A DNA stretch of 64,000 nucleotides, taken from NCBI RefSeq assembly GCF_902806685.2, contig NC_048564.1, positions 16,864,418 to 16,928,417 of the forward strand. The letters run 5' to 3'. The stretch comes from Maniola hyperantus (lineage: Eukaryota; Arthropoda; Insecta; Lepidoptera; Nymphalidae). The notes under the pieces are model-generated. The model was given only the letters and a program-made list of their open reading frames with translations, had not been told where the DNA came from and did not search any database. The translations under genes were made by a program, and so were the position numbers. Shown here in pieces: positions 33,079-43,494 of this stretch (position 1 is its first letter; the number at the start of each line of letters is the position of its first letter).

Positions 33079-34912
33079 ATGGAAGAAACAAGTGAAGTCT
33101 GTGTTAGCACATGTTTCAACACGTCAATTAGTGATCAAGAACTAGCTGAAGCTTTGGATTATTGCGATTTATTGGATTCAGCATATGACAGTGAATTGTA
33201 TAATATTTGTGAAGAAATTGATTCAATCATGTAAGTATTTGAACATTATTGTTTTTTAAATTACATGATGTGTGTATTATTGATTGTTTTTATATGCTTC
33301 TATTTTTATTTCTAGCCCAACTGAACAAAAACTTCAAACTGGCGGAGCTTTAAAGCGGTCCAATGATTCCACAGTAAATAACTCTGTGAAAAGAGTGAAA
33401 TATAATGAAGGAGCCTCAACTTCAGCTATTCAACACCCTATCAACTCTACTACACCAGCTGAATATTCAGAAGGTAATAAAGTGAAGTGTGATATTTGTA
33501 AAATTTTTGTTAACAAAAGGTATTTTTCTAATCATTTAAAAAGTAATTTGCATAAAAATAATCATTTAAAGTCACATCCATCATTGTCAAATGTTTCAGT
33601 AATTGATTCAGCTTTTGGACAAAGAATAATAACTTACATGATAAATAGTAAAAATGATGATTTATCCATTTTTAAGACCCCTGAATCATTTTTGAATTCA
33701 ATAAAAAATGATATTTTATTCCTTATCCAAGAGTCGATAAAAGAACATACTGTTTTTAAGGTAAACTTCATTTTACACGCCGATTTTATACAACAAACCA
33801 AAGAATTAACAAACTCGTTTGACTTTCAAACATCAAATTATATAGTTTTCCGTGGAGACGATCTAAATATTTTCCTGTCATCATTATGTGACACTTTCAA
33901 AAATAAAATTAGTTCTTTTGAGAGAAAAGATAGTGGTTGGAGCTTAACAAACATAAAATGCTTACATGTGAATGTAAATAAATTTAATCCTCTTCGTGGT
34001 ACATCATACATTGATTTACCTCAAGATATTAGAGCAAAAAAAGCAGTGATAAATGTTAAAAATGTTGATTATATGTGTTTTAAATGGGCATTACTTTCTG
34101 CTTTGTATCCTGTTAGTAGCAAAACCGATAGAGTCTCGTCATACAGTATGCATTCTGATAAACTTAAGTTTGATGGCATATCATTTCCAGTCAAGTTAAC
34201 GGATATACCTAAAGTGGAAAAGCAAAACAATATCAGTGTGAATGTTTTTGGTTTAGAATATAACAAAGAAAAGAAAAATCATAGTGTTGTAGGTCCCCTC
34301 TACTTTACAAAATCTCGAAATAGTACTCACGTTAATTTATTATTAATTTCAAATAAAACTAACTCTCATTATTGCTATATTAAAAATATGTCACGATTAA
34401 TAAGCAAGCAAATTTCAAATCAAGAACACGCGATTTATTTATGTGATGGATGCCTACTACATTTTCCTACACATGAGAGATTAGAAAACCACCAACAAAA
34501 TGATTGCGTTCATATCATAACAGAATTACCAAACAGTGAACTATCTAAAAAAAATTGGTTTGGACAGCCATCATCAAACAATAAAATAAAGTTTGATAAG
34601 TTTAATAAAAAGTTAAGAGTACCATTTGTAATATATGCTGATTTCGAAGCGTTTTTAAACCCAATAAATTCATGCTCAAACGATCCCTCTAAACCTTTTA
34701 CTGAGAACATTCAGAAACACGAAGTGTATAGTTTTGGATATTATATTAAATGTTCATATGATGATAGCCTTTCAAAATATGAAACATACAGCGGTCCAGA
34801 TTGTTCTAAAGTATTTATGGAACGGCTCTGTGAGGGCATAAAACTAATATGCAGAAAAAATAGTTTTCAAAAACGCCCAAACCCACTAACAAAAGATGAT
34901 GAAATAAATATT
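33079..34912 (+). pseudogene. Polinton DNA polymerase B, 5' half (inverted copy)
   Basis: Exon 1 (33079-33230) ends at CAT|GTAAGT, and the acceptor TTTCTAG ends at 33315. Exon 2 continues open to 34912, where the polymerase sequence stops at the inverted-repeat junction; the frame runs on by chance to 34936. Visible parts are a C2H2 finger CDICKIFVNKRYFSNHLKSN (the histidine pair follows), a second finger CDGCLLHFPTHERLENH, and the start of the 3'-5' exonuclease with VIYADFEAF (DxE motif). The polymerase domain is absent, so this copy cannot work. It is nevertheless the copy with the unbroken 5' reading frame. Confidence 0.88.
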
Positions 34913-35742
34913 TCATCACTCCAGTTAGATTCATAACCCTTTTGAAAGATGTGTTTGTATTTTGAAATTCTTACATTATCACCAACATGAAATTTGGGTA
35001 GTGAATTTTGTGATGATGGTTTATTAGTTGCTTTTCTATCGTATAAATTTCTCCAAACAGTCATTATATTGTTAGAACTAACATCACAAGGACTCATCTT
35101 AATACTAGAATGAAAACTATGGTTATACGAATATATCAAGTCTTGTAAAATATCTATGTATTTATATGTATTTTTATATGTGAAATAGCGCCACATTTTA
35201 GATTTTAGAGTTCTTTGAAACCTTTCTACAATACTTGCTTTTATATCAGGATTATTTGTAGTGTAATAATTTATATTTTTACTTTTAAAATATTTTTTTA
35301 CATCTTTAGAAACAAACTCAGTACCTTTATCAGATTGTATGTGTGTTGGAGTCGCACTAGATTCATTAAATATACTTTCAAAACATTCAATTATTGTTTC
35401 AGAATTTTTCTTTTTCATCGACCTAGCATAAGCATATTTACTAAAGACATCAATAACACACAATATATAGTTCAAACCATCATTATATTTCGAATAAGTT
35501 CTCATGTCACTAAGATCAGCTTGCCATAATTCATTTAGATTTGATAATATGTATTTGTTTCGAGAAAACTTTCTGTGAACAGGTTTATGTAGAGTGTAAG
35601 TTTCTTGTGATTGCAACCATTTCTTTACATCCATTTTAGTCATTTTACCTTTCATGGTCTTTGATAATTTATCAATGCTACTAAAGCCAGCAGGGTGTTT
35701 TGGATCATAATATATATTATTAATTTCTAATAAGGGGTCCAT
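34867..35742 (-). CDS. Polinton retroviral-type integrase, C-terminus cut
   Basis: A frame of 291 codons. The catalytic core shows LWQADLSDM (Asp 76), HIQSDKGTEF (Asp 138) and SIVERFQRTLK (Glu 173), a DD34E arrangement. The N-terminal part, YYDPKHPAGFSSIDKL and TYTLHKPVHRKF, is typical of Polinton integrases. From about residue 277 the frame has crossed into the inverted polB copy, so the last 14 or so residues are foreign and the native C-terminal region is lost. Its start overlaps the end of the 261-codon gene by 16 bases. The family inserts the element, giving target duplications of 5-6 bp. Confidence 0.9.
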   Translation of the reverse strand: MDPLLEINNIYYDPKHPAGFSSIDKLSKTMKGKMTKMDVKKWLQSQETYTLHKPVHRKFSRNKYILSNLNELWQADLSDMRTYSKYNDGLNYILCVIDVFSKYAYARSMKKKNSETIIECFESIFNESSATPTHIQSDKGTEFVSKDVKKYFKSKNINYYTTNNPDIKASIVERFQRTLKSKMWRYFTYKNTYKYIDILQDLIYSYNHSFHSSIKMSPCDVSSNNIMTVWRNLYDRKATNKPSSQNSLPKFHVGDNVRISKYKHIFQKGYESNWSDEIFISSSFVSGFGRF

Positions 35743-36512
35743 TTTTCCCAGTCAATTTTGTTCTTAATTTTTTTTATATATTTATCACTACTACCTTGTG
35801 GGGTATTTAAAGTTCCTTCACTAGAGGTATAGTTCCCTTCGAGTGATTTCATCTGAAGTTGATGAATAAAATCAGACCTCTTAGAATTTCCGATGTAAGT
35901 CAGTGGTATTTTAATTGAATGTAATGCCTTGGCAAACTTTTCCCAACCTATTGGATCACTTTTTTTTAGTGGTCTCAATGAATCATTAATTAAATCAACA
36001 ATATTACTTCCAGGAATTTTTTCTTTATTAATTATCACTGTACCATCATCATCATCCCAATAAATTGTGTTTTTGCTTAAAGAAATCAAGTTTAATAACA
36101 GCTCACCTTTTTTCAAATATGATTTTGGTATAAGACTTAGTATTTGACTTATTGTGTAACGTGATTCATTATTTTTATTTAAATTATTATTTTCTTTCAC
36201 TTCAGTTGTTGATGTCTCTAACGACACTAAGTTTTTATTTTCTATGTCGTTATTTTTATAACTCTTGTTTTCATTTATATTGTCAGTTATAATTGGTAAT
36301 TCTATAGGTTGACGTTCTCCTTCGGTAAAATGTAGGTATCTTTGTAGAATTTGTAGGTATAAAATACATTTTTTACGATCTTCGATATTACTATTTAAAA
36401 TCTTCTGCATTTCTGCATCTAATCGGGACATAGGATTTTCAGTATTGGTATGTTGTTTTAGTTTTTCTATAAAACTAGACTCAACAAGCAACATTTTTTT
36501 GGCATTTTCCAT
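35727..36512 (-). CDS. Polinton-encoded 261-residue protein of unknown function
   Basis: An intact frame located between the small pX-like gene and integrase. Features: an asparagine/lysine-rich middle (about residues 75-115), then a globular block with ISQILSLIPKSYLKKGELLL, IPGSNIVDLINDSLRP and WEKFAKALHSIKIP. Proteins with a similar central block are often seen beside Polinton integrases in arthropod and cnidarian genomes, but no function is known to me. No membrane segment is visible. It starts two bases after the previous gene ends, which suggests a tightly packed transcription unit. Confidence 0.6.
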   Translation of the reverse strand: MENAKKMLLVESSFIEKLKQHTNTENPMSRLDAEMQKILNSNIEDRKKCILYLQILQRYLHFTEGERQPIELPIITDNINENKSYKNNDIENKNLVSLETSTTEVKENNNLNKNNESRYTISQILSLIPKSYLKKGELLLNLISLSKNTIYWDDDDGTVIINKEKIPGSNIVDLINDSLRPLKKSDPIGWEKFAKALHSIKIPLTYIGNSKRSDFIHQLQMKSLEGNYTSSEGTLNTPQGSSDKYIKKIKNKIDWEKWTPY

Positions 36513-36513
36513 T

Positions 36514-36837
36514 TTAAACTAATGCTGATACCAATCCGCTCAAAATAGAACCCAAAATCAAAGGTAAAAATGCTCCTCCTTTTTGGATCAATATCTTTTT
36601 TCTAAGTTTATTTTTTCCCTTGCTAACCAAAGTGCGAAGTATACTTTTAAATTTTTTTAATTTTTTCTTTTGTTTGCCTTCCAATGGAACTTTACCTTGT
36701 AATACGTTGTGAATGCATTCACAAATGCAATTTATCTCTTCTTCTTCACACGATTTTAATAATGCTTTTTGATATTTAGGTTTAAGTGTATGCAACGCTT
36801 GTAGCAGCTCTTTATGTGTCTTTAGGCTTCGAGGCAT
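36514..36837 (-). CDS. Small basic Polinton protein with pX-like C-terminus
   Basis: A 107-codon frame. The first two thirds are rich in lysine, with a run KQKKKLKKFKS. The C-terminus is hydrophobic: KGGAFLPLILGSILSGLVS. A basic region followed by a glycine-initiated hydrophobic tail recalls the adenovirus-type core protein X (mu precursor) described in adintoviruses and related Polintons. That assignment is by pattern only. Its ATG overlaps the ATPase stop by one base (TAATG). It may be a virion DNA-binding or membrane-active component. Confidence 0.5.
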   Translation of the reverse strand: MPRSLKTHKELLQALHTLKPKYQKALLKSCEEEEINCICECIHNVLQGKVPLEGKQKKKLKKFKSILRTLVSKGKNKLRKKILIQKGGAFLPLILGSILSGLVSALV

Positions 36838-37496
36838 TATTTGTAAATGATAGGAATTTGATGATTCTTTAAATATTTATAATCTTTTGTTGGAATATAT
36901 ACTACGCAATATTCATCGGAGGGAAATATTTTTGATTTAATTCGACACATGTCATTTGTATCTTGTTTAAGATCAATCATCAAATATCCATGTGCTTGTT
37001 TCGTTGCATCCTTATAGGCATCCTCAATGAATTTTGAATTTTCTGGTGACACTTGTCTCGACAAGTATCGTATTTGTGTTTTATCACGAGGATTTTTAAA
37101 ATAAATAATGTAACTTGAATTCAAAGACATATCTCTTTGACCTTTTCCCTGATGAAATAAATTTTGAGTAATATAAAAAACACTTAAGTTTCTGTGATGA
37201 CTACCTTTAGTGAAAATATCTACAATACGACCATCAGATTCCCTCATAAGATCGTCGATTATAACGAGGTGAGCATCTTTACCATCAAACATTGTAAGAT
37301 CAGGAATTCCCTGATGATAGTTAACATTTGGTAAATTGTAAAGTGGTTGCATTTCATCATAACACCAAGTTATTTGAGTAAAGTCTCTACTGCAAATTTC
37401 TTTTGCATATTTTATGAAATTTGTAACAAAATTTGACTTTCCACAACCACTTGGACCAGCTACGATTGCTGTAAATGGATGAATAAAACAGTACAT
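36837..37496 (-). CDS. Polinton packaging ATPase (FtsK/HerA-type)
   Basis: A frame of 219 codons. The Walker A motif GPSGCGKS is at residues 14-21, Walker B LVIIDD at 77-82, and a sensor-like YITQN at about 108-112. The size and motifs match the genome-packaging ATPases of Polintons and related viruses, which pump DNA into the capsid. The frame is intact and begins at the first ATG. It is directly followed by the small pX-like gene with a one-base overlap. Upstream, a MITE (37623-37913) separates it from polB. Confidence 0.88.
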   Translation of the reverse strand: MYCFIHPFTAIVAGPSGCGKSNFVTNFIKYAKEICSRDFTQITWCYDEMQPLYNLPNVNYHQGIPDLTMFDGKDAHLVIIDDLMRESDGRIVDIFTKGSHHRNLSVFYITQNLFHQGKGQRDMSLNSSYIIYFKNPRDKTQIRYLSRQVSPENSKFIEDAYKDATKQAHGYLMIDLKQDTNDMCRIKSKIFPSDEYCVVYIPTKDYKYLKNHQIPIIYK

Positions 37497-37622
37497 TGTG
37501 ACGTGTGTTTCTTGAAAGGTTTTAAAATAGAATGAGACATTTCAGTTACTTTATAAGATTTTATTTTACTTAATATACATAACACACATTGAGATAAAAG
37601 TTAGAATAATTAAGTAAGACAG

Positions 37623-37913
37623 TGGCCCCGATTCTCTAGTCTCTCTCTAAACTAAATTTAAAATATCTGCATCCTTTTCTTTTTACTAATGCTAAAAAAG
37701 GAACGGAACATGACTTTCACATTTAAAGACTCTAAATTTTAGTGCACAATACAAATTTAAACAGTAGGTTCGCGAGTGCGTGCTAAAATCACGGGTTTTA
37801 CCATCTAAAAATTAAATTTAGAAATGTCAAACTGCTTCTGTCCTTTTCATATTACAATAGTAAGAAGAGGGTGCGAATACTCTAAAATTAGGTTGTGCTT
37901 AGAATCGGTGCCA
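37623..37913 (+). mobile_element. 291-bp MITE, family A, copy 2, inside the Polinton
   Basis: Same length and nearly same sequence as 8667-8957, with ends TGGCCCCGATTCT and AGAATCGGTGCCA. It lies in the spacer between the ATPase and polB, so it does not break a gene. The few differences between copies imply recent activity of the family. Confidence 0.8.
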
Positions 37914-38092
37914 TTAAAAAATTTAAGACTATTTACAAAATAAATAAATCCGCAGTTGTATACACATAAAGTTAGAAAGTTACAATCAATTTCTTAAAAC
38001 TATAATATAATATTTACAAGTAAAAATTAATAAAAATACACTTTAACATAAATTTTTATTAAGTTTTGTGAAATACAACAAAACTACCTATT

Positions 38093-41000
38093 TTAAAACT
38101 CATTATTACTTATTTTATAATGACCCCAAGCTAAAGTGTCAATATCATTTTGTAAAATATAACGCTTGGTGTCATTATACGACAAACAAGTTTTATTAAT
38201 CTTTTGTGTGAAAATCGCATGTTTGATGGAACGAAATCTAAGCATATTACAATACTGAATTTTTTTGTCAAGTAGACACGATCTATAGTTTTCTATGGTC
38301 ATATTTTTTGTGACACTTTTATTTACTCCTTTTGCTTTTGCAAAAGTTTTATGGTCCACATCTAGTGCATACATTTTTGATCTTAATCCTACGAATTCTC
38401 TTAAAATTTTCCCATTATTTTCATCTTTAAAGAATCCTAACTTTTTTTTATTAATTTTTGGATAGCTGTAAATATTATCGTGTGGATAATCGGATGTATC
38501 GAAATAATTAATTAGATCACATTTTATATCTTCATAAAAATTGTCCGTAAAAATTTGGTAAATTAAACTATCTGTGTCTGTATACAATAACTTAATCTTC
38601 TTGTAAAATTTTTTTACCATATAATTATAATGGAATTCATACATTAAAGTTTTAGAAATATCTAAAATACAAAAACCTAAATAAATTGGTTTGTTATAAG
38701 TTAATTTGGTTTTGCGCAACTGTATGGCTACCAAGTTATCGTTGAAAACGGCTAAGCTATGGAATTCAGGTTTAGCTATCAAGTCTTGTGCCCCTAAGAT
38801 TTTACCACGATTTTCCCAATGTGTTAACATTTTAACATTGACTCTCTTTTCAATATTTTCCATAGTCTTGCCGAAAACGGAATTGTTCATTAATTTATAA
38901 AAATCTTTTTCAAAGTCTGATGTAGCTAAAGTTCGCATATTCGTATTTAAGTCTATATATCTTTGTAACCAAGGACTTTGATCAAATTTTAATATTCTAT
39001 GAATTTTAGTTAACTTTATACCCATACTAAGACATTGTTTTAAATTTCTATAATGAATTTTATATTTAGTTTTATTATTTAGATTGGGTACTAACTTGAT
39101 ATCTTTTGAATTCCCAATTCGAATATTTTCAGGGCATAAAGGTAAGTCGGAATGCAAATCATGAAGCTCATTGGGATACTCCAAATCAACTTCTAGAATA
39201 TAGCCAATCTCAGATGTGTCTGATACTTTAAAGTTTGTTTCAGTGTTTACCCATTCAAACCCACCTGTTGGAAGGTACTGAGACATGGCCCAACCATAAA
39301 GATTATTAGCGTCTAAATATGTTAGGTACGATTTGGGTTTTTCCTTATCATAATCTTCCATAAACTGATTATTTGCTTTTGCATAACGATTGCTACATTG
39401 AGATATGCCTCCTCTAATTCCAGTTTTTATAAAAGCTATTTTGTCATAGTCAGTCAATAACTCTAACTCAATTTGAGTATATTTAAGCATAGCATCCCAA
39501 CTTAAACCAGGAGCTGTATAATAATGAGCTGGATCTAAACCATATGTTTTGATGCAAATATCACGAAAATTTTCATATATATCCGTTAATAACAAAACAT
39601 CCGTTTGCAAATACAAATTAGAATAATCCAACATGTTTCGACAAGAAAAATGATTCCAAACATCTTTTGCATGATTATAGTCATCATTGGAAACATCGGA
39701 ATTAGACAGAGAACTGTAAAATTGAGACTGAGATGGGAGTGATGATGATTTTAAACAATCATAAGAAGTCATGTATTCATAAGGATAAATACCTTTTCTT
39801 CTTAAACGGCTAAAGTCATCATTATGAGGAAAGTTTATTTTTAATGATTTAAATTGATTGTCATTCAGATTTTTTGCTAATTGATCAAGACTGCACGGCA
39901 AAAATTTAAAAGAATCTATGAATCTTAAACTTATCTGTTGGTTATTAACATTTAATATCTTTGAAAACGAAATGTATCTTTCTTTATTTTGAGGTATTAG
40001 TTCGATTTCCCCTTCCGTAAAATTCAATGAGTGAACAATAAAATGTGCATCATAATTACTAAGATTATGTAAAATTACAGGAATATGACGGGGAGCTCGA
40101 TATTTTTCTGCACATGATTCATGTGCTACACCTCTTAAATTTCCAGTATGCCAGTCAAAGTCCAGAACGGATTCTCCATTCAGACTTGATTCACATATGT
40201 GACAGTTATTAGAATTTGCAATATTTATTTCATCATCTTTTGTTAGTGGGTTTGGGCGTTTTTGAAAACTATTTTTTCTGCATATTAGTTTTATGTCCTC
40301 ACAGAGCCGTTCCATAAATACTTTAGAACAATCTGGACCGCTGTATGTTTCATATTTTGAAAGGCTATCATCATATGAACATTTAATATAATATCCAAAA
40401 CTATACACTTCGTGTTTCTGAATGTTCTCAGTAAAAGGTTTAGAGGGATCGTTTGAGCATGAATTTATTGGGTTTAAAAACGCTTCGAAATCAGCATATA
40501 TTACAAATGGTACTCTTAACTTTTTATTAAACTTATCAAACTTTATTTTATTGTTTGATGATGGCTGTCCAAACCAATTTTTTTTAGATAGTTCACTGTT
40601 TGGTAATTCTGTTATGATATGAACGCAATCATTTTGTTGGTGGTTTTCTAATCTCTCATGTGTAGGAAAATGTAGTAGGCATCCATCACATAAATAAATC
40701 GCGTGTTCTTGATTTGAAATTTGCTTGCTTATTAATCGTGACATATTTTTAATATAGCAATAATGAGAGTTAGTTTTATTTGAAATTAATAGTAAATTAA
40801 CGTGAGTACTATTTCGAGATTTTGTAAAGTAGAGGGGACCTACAACACTATGATTTTTCTTTTCTTTGTTATATTCTAAACCAAAACATTCACACTGATA
40901 TTGTTTTGCTTTTCCACTTTAGGTATATCCGTTAACTTGACTGGAAATGATATGCCATCAAACTTAAGTTTATCAGAATGCATACTGTATGACGAGACTC

Positions 41001-42051
41001 TATCGGTTTTGCTACTAACAGGATACAAAGCAGAAAGTAATGCCCATTTAAAACACATATAATCAACATTTTTAACATTTATCACTGCTTTTTTTGCTCT
41101 AATATCTTGAGGTAAATCAATGTATGATGTACCACGAAGAGGATTAAATTTATTTACATTCACATGTAAGCATTTTATGTTTGTTAAGCTCCAACCACTA
41201 TCTTTTCTCTCAAAAGAACTAATTTTATTTTTGAAAGTGTCACATAATGATGACAGGAAAATATTTAGATCGTCTCCACGGAAAAACTATATAATTTGAT
41301 GTTTGAAAGTCAAACGAGTTTGTTAATTCTTTGGTTTGTTGTATAAAATCGGCGTGTAAAATGAAGTTTACCTTAAAAACAGTATGTTCTTTTATCGACT
41401 CTTGGATAAGGAATAAAATATCATTTTTTATTGAATTCAAAAATGATTCAGGGGTCTTAAAAATGGATAAATCATCATTTTTACTATTTATCATGTAAGT
41501 TATTATTCTTTGTCCAAAAGCTGAATCAATTACTGAAACATTTGACAATGATGGATGTGACTTTAAATGATTATTTTTATGCAAATTACTTTTTAAATGA
41601 TTAGAAAAATACCTTTTGTTAACAAAAATTTTACAAATATCACACTTCACTTTATTACCTTCTGAATATTCAGCTGGTGTAGTAGAGTTGATAGGGTGTT
41701 GAATAGCTGAAGTTGAGGCTCCTTCATTATATTTCACTCTTTTCACAGAGTTATTTACTGTGGAATCATTAGACCGCTTTAAAGCTCCGCCAGTTGAAGT
41801 TTTTGTTCAGTTGGGCTAGAAATAAAAATAGAAGCATATAAAAACAATCAATAATACACACATCATGTAATTTAAAAACAATAATGTTCAAATACTTACA
41901 TGATTGAATCAATTTCTTCACAAATATTATACAATTCACTGTCATATGCTGAATCCAATAAATCGCAATAATCCAAAGCTTCAGCTAGTTCTTGATCACT
42001 AATTGACGTGTTGAAACATGTGCTAACACAGACTTCACTTGTTTCTTCCAT
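38093..42051 (-). pseudogene. Polinton protein-primed DNA polymerase B, full length but frameshifted
   Basis: Exon 1 is 42051-41900 and exon 2 runs 41815-38093, together about 1290 codons if continuous. Motifs on the open 883-codon part: exonuclease VIYADFEAF, ILHNLSNYDAHFIVHS, polymerase A YLDANNLYGWAMSQYLP, polymerase B KLMNNSVFGKTMEN, polymerase C LYTDTDSLIYQI. These fit family B polymerases that prime from a terminal protein. Compared with the left arm, three single-base length changes break the frame: one T short near 41793, one A extra near 41284, one A short near 40890. All are in short homopolymers, so sequencing error is possible. No joined sequence is given here. Confidence 0.88.
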
Positions 42052-42987
42052 TGTTGAGACTTGTATGTTAAGTGTACCAGAAGGCTTACTGACATTACTT
42101 TACGATTTACAGTGTGTTTTTATACAAGCAGTTAAGTGTTATTACTGTTATTTTTACGTCGAACCATTTTCACTAATTGAATTATGGTGAAGTTTTTGTA
42201 TGATGTAGTTACTAATGATAGATTAAGATATTAATTATTAATTATGAGTATTTTTTACAGCCCTCTGTTTCTGCAATTTCTTTTGTTATATTATAATCAT
42301 CTCATTTGTATAGCCAAGAATTTTACTTGTTTTTTGAGTATAATATTTAATCTTTACACTTGCATGTTTCCAGTGTTGAGACGGAGGTATTTTGGTTAGT
42401 TTTTTTAAGTCATACACCTCTAATTTAATTAAATGTGTGGCTGTCGCACCATCGTTGGAGTTCGTAGAAATATAAGATACACCATCATCTTTGTTAGCTC
42501 GAGCTACTGTTGAACTATTAGATTGTTTTATTTTTTGACGGGCAATTCAAAAAATTTGTCTATATTTTCACATGTCCTTTTCATTTTCTTTGGTGGTATT
42601 TCATGATCTATAATCAAATCCTGTGTTCCCTCTTCTGCCAAATTCATAGGAAAGTAATATTGTTTAAAATGTATTATTTCTTGACTGTTACAAGGAGAGT
42701 ATGATATATTCTGCAACATAAAAATAGACTATCAAACTGATATCAAAAATATTTATATTAATTTAAAGATAGCTAAATGAAAATAAATTACACACTCACC
42801 TCCATTGTTTATCACACAACACTTATTTATCACACATCCTAATAAAAACTTGTGTAAAACACAATATAGATTTGAAGTCAAACTGTAATGCTGTTCAGTA
42901 GAACGAGCTAGTTAAGTATGGCAGAATTAATGATTTATTTTGAGCTTATATAGTAAAAACCAATGGTATTATCATTAGTAATTAGCG
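40220..42987 (-). repeat. Right arm of the 2.77-kb inverted repeat
   Basis: Reverse complement of 32144-34912. The inner boundary is the AATATTT word at 40220-40226. The outer end is cut by the N gap at 42988. Compared with the left arm it has about a dozen differences, mostly one-base length changes in homopolymers. Confidence 0.92.
42234..42805 (-). pseudogene. Polinton gene A, right-arm copy, frameshifted
   Basis: Mirrors 32324-32899, including the ATGGAG first exon and its GTGAGT donor (near 42800). Exon 2 has several one-base length changes (for example near 42655, 42536, 42525 and 42290) and one substitution turning lysine AAA to AAC, so the frame is lost. A 63-codon open remnant is at 42528-42719. 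Confidence 0.75.
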
Positions 42988-43187
42988 NNNNNNNNNNNNN
43001 NNNNNNNNNNNNNNNNNNNNNNNNNNNNNNNNNNNNNNNNNNNNNNNNNNNNNNNNNNNNNNNNNNNNNNNNNNNNNNNNNNNNNNNNNNNNNNNNNNNN
43101 NNNNNNNNNNNNNNNNNNNNNNNNNNNNNNNNNNNNNNNNNNNNNNNNNNNNNNNNNNNNNNNNNNNNNNNNNNNNNNNNNNNNNNN
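42988..43187. other. Assembly gap of exactly 200 N
   Basis: The run of N is exactly 200 bases, a conventional scaffold placeholder and not a measured length. The sequences on either side (Polinton right arm; Gypsy-2 left flank) need not be adjacent in the real chromosome. Confidence 0.97.
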
Positions 43188-43240
43188 GTTTAATTGTAGT
43201 AGGCACGATTTGTTTGAATGTTTGTGATGATGTTATACAT

Positions 43241-43494
43241 AGTTATATGTAACGATTCCAACCAACAAGCCATCGCGTTCACGCGGCAAGCGCTGTAAGA
43301 CAATGGAAACGCTGTCGAGGCATCTCGGTAGCGCGACCACCAAAGCCGCCGCCGAACATGGCAAAAGGTGGAAATAACGAGTAGTCCCCAACTCGACCTG
43401 GTAGCATAAGTCTATTTTCTAGTTTGATTATTAAAGTATAGTTTTAAATCTTTCGCCTTTTTAAAAACAAAAACTCGAAGCTCCAAACTTCACT
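43241..43494 (+). repeat. Gypsy-2 5' LTR (254 bp)
   Basis: Matches 49779-50037 but is five bases shorter, with single-base losses (for example ggcatctcgg against ggcattctcgg). Primer binding site TGGCGCAGCCGGTAGGAT starts at its last base. Confidence 0.9.

Larger units (their letters stand above)
32144..34912 (+). repeat. Left arm of a 2.77-kb inverted repeat
   Basis: This block is the reverse complement of 40220-42987, over 99 percent alike by eye. It carries gene A and the first half of polB in plus orientation. It may extend further left; the comparison stops because the right arm meets an N gap. The inner end shows the word AAATATT (34906-34912), shared by polB and integrase at the junction. 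Confidence 0.92.
30400..42987 (-). mobile_element. Polinton/Maverick complex, rearranged
   Basis: The hallmark Polinton genes are present: adenain-like protease, double jelly-roll capsid remnant, retroviral-type integrase, packaging ATPase and protein-primed DNA polymerase B. All are on the minus strand except for a partial inverted copy. Reading leftwards on the minus strand the order is gene A, polB, ATPase, 107-codon protein, 261-codon protein, integrase, then a plus-strand inverted copy of gene A and half of polB, then capsid and protease. The element's true ends were not found: the right side runs into an N gap and the left end near 30.4 kb is not marked by a repeat. The adjoining capsid/protease piece may be from the same or another copy. 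Confidence 0.9.

Noticed and set aside
34510..35529. Frames antisense to polB and integrase (34510-34710, 35215-35529; also 38706-38900 and 40422-40622)
   Set aside because: They are shadows of the real genes; mirrored copies appear in both arms only because the arms are inverted repeats.
32144..42987. Ordinary long terminal inverted repeats of a Polinton
   Set aside because: The inner end falls inside polB and cuts integrase at a 7-bp microhomology, which a normal terminal repeat would not do. It is not fully excluded because the outer ends are not visible.
42963..43206. Frames spanning the N gap
   Set aside because: They consist of unknown residues and have no content.
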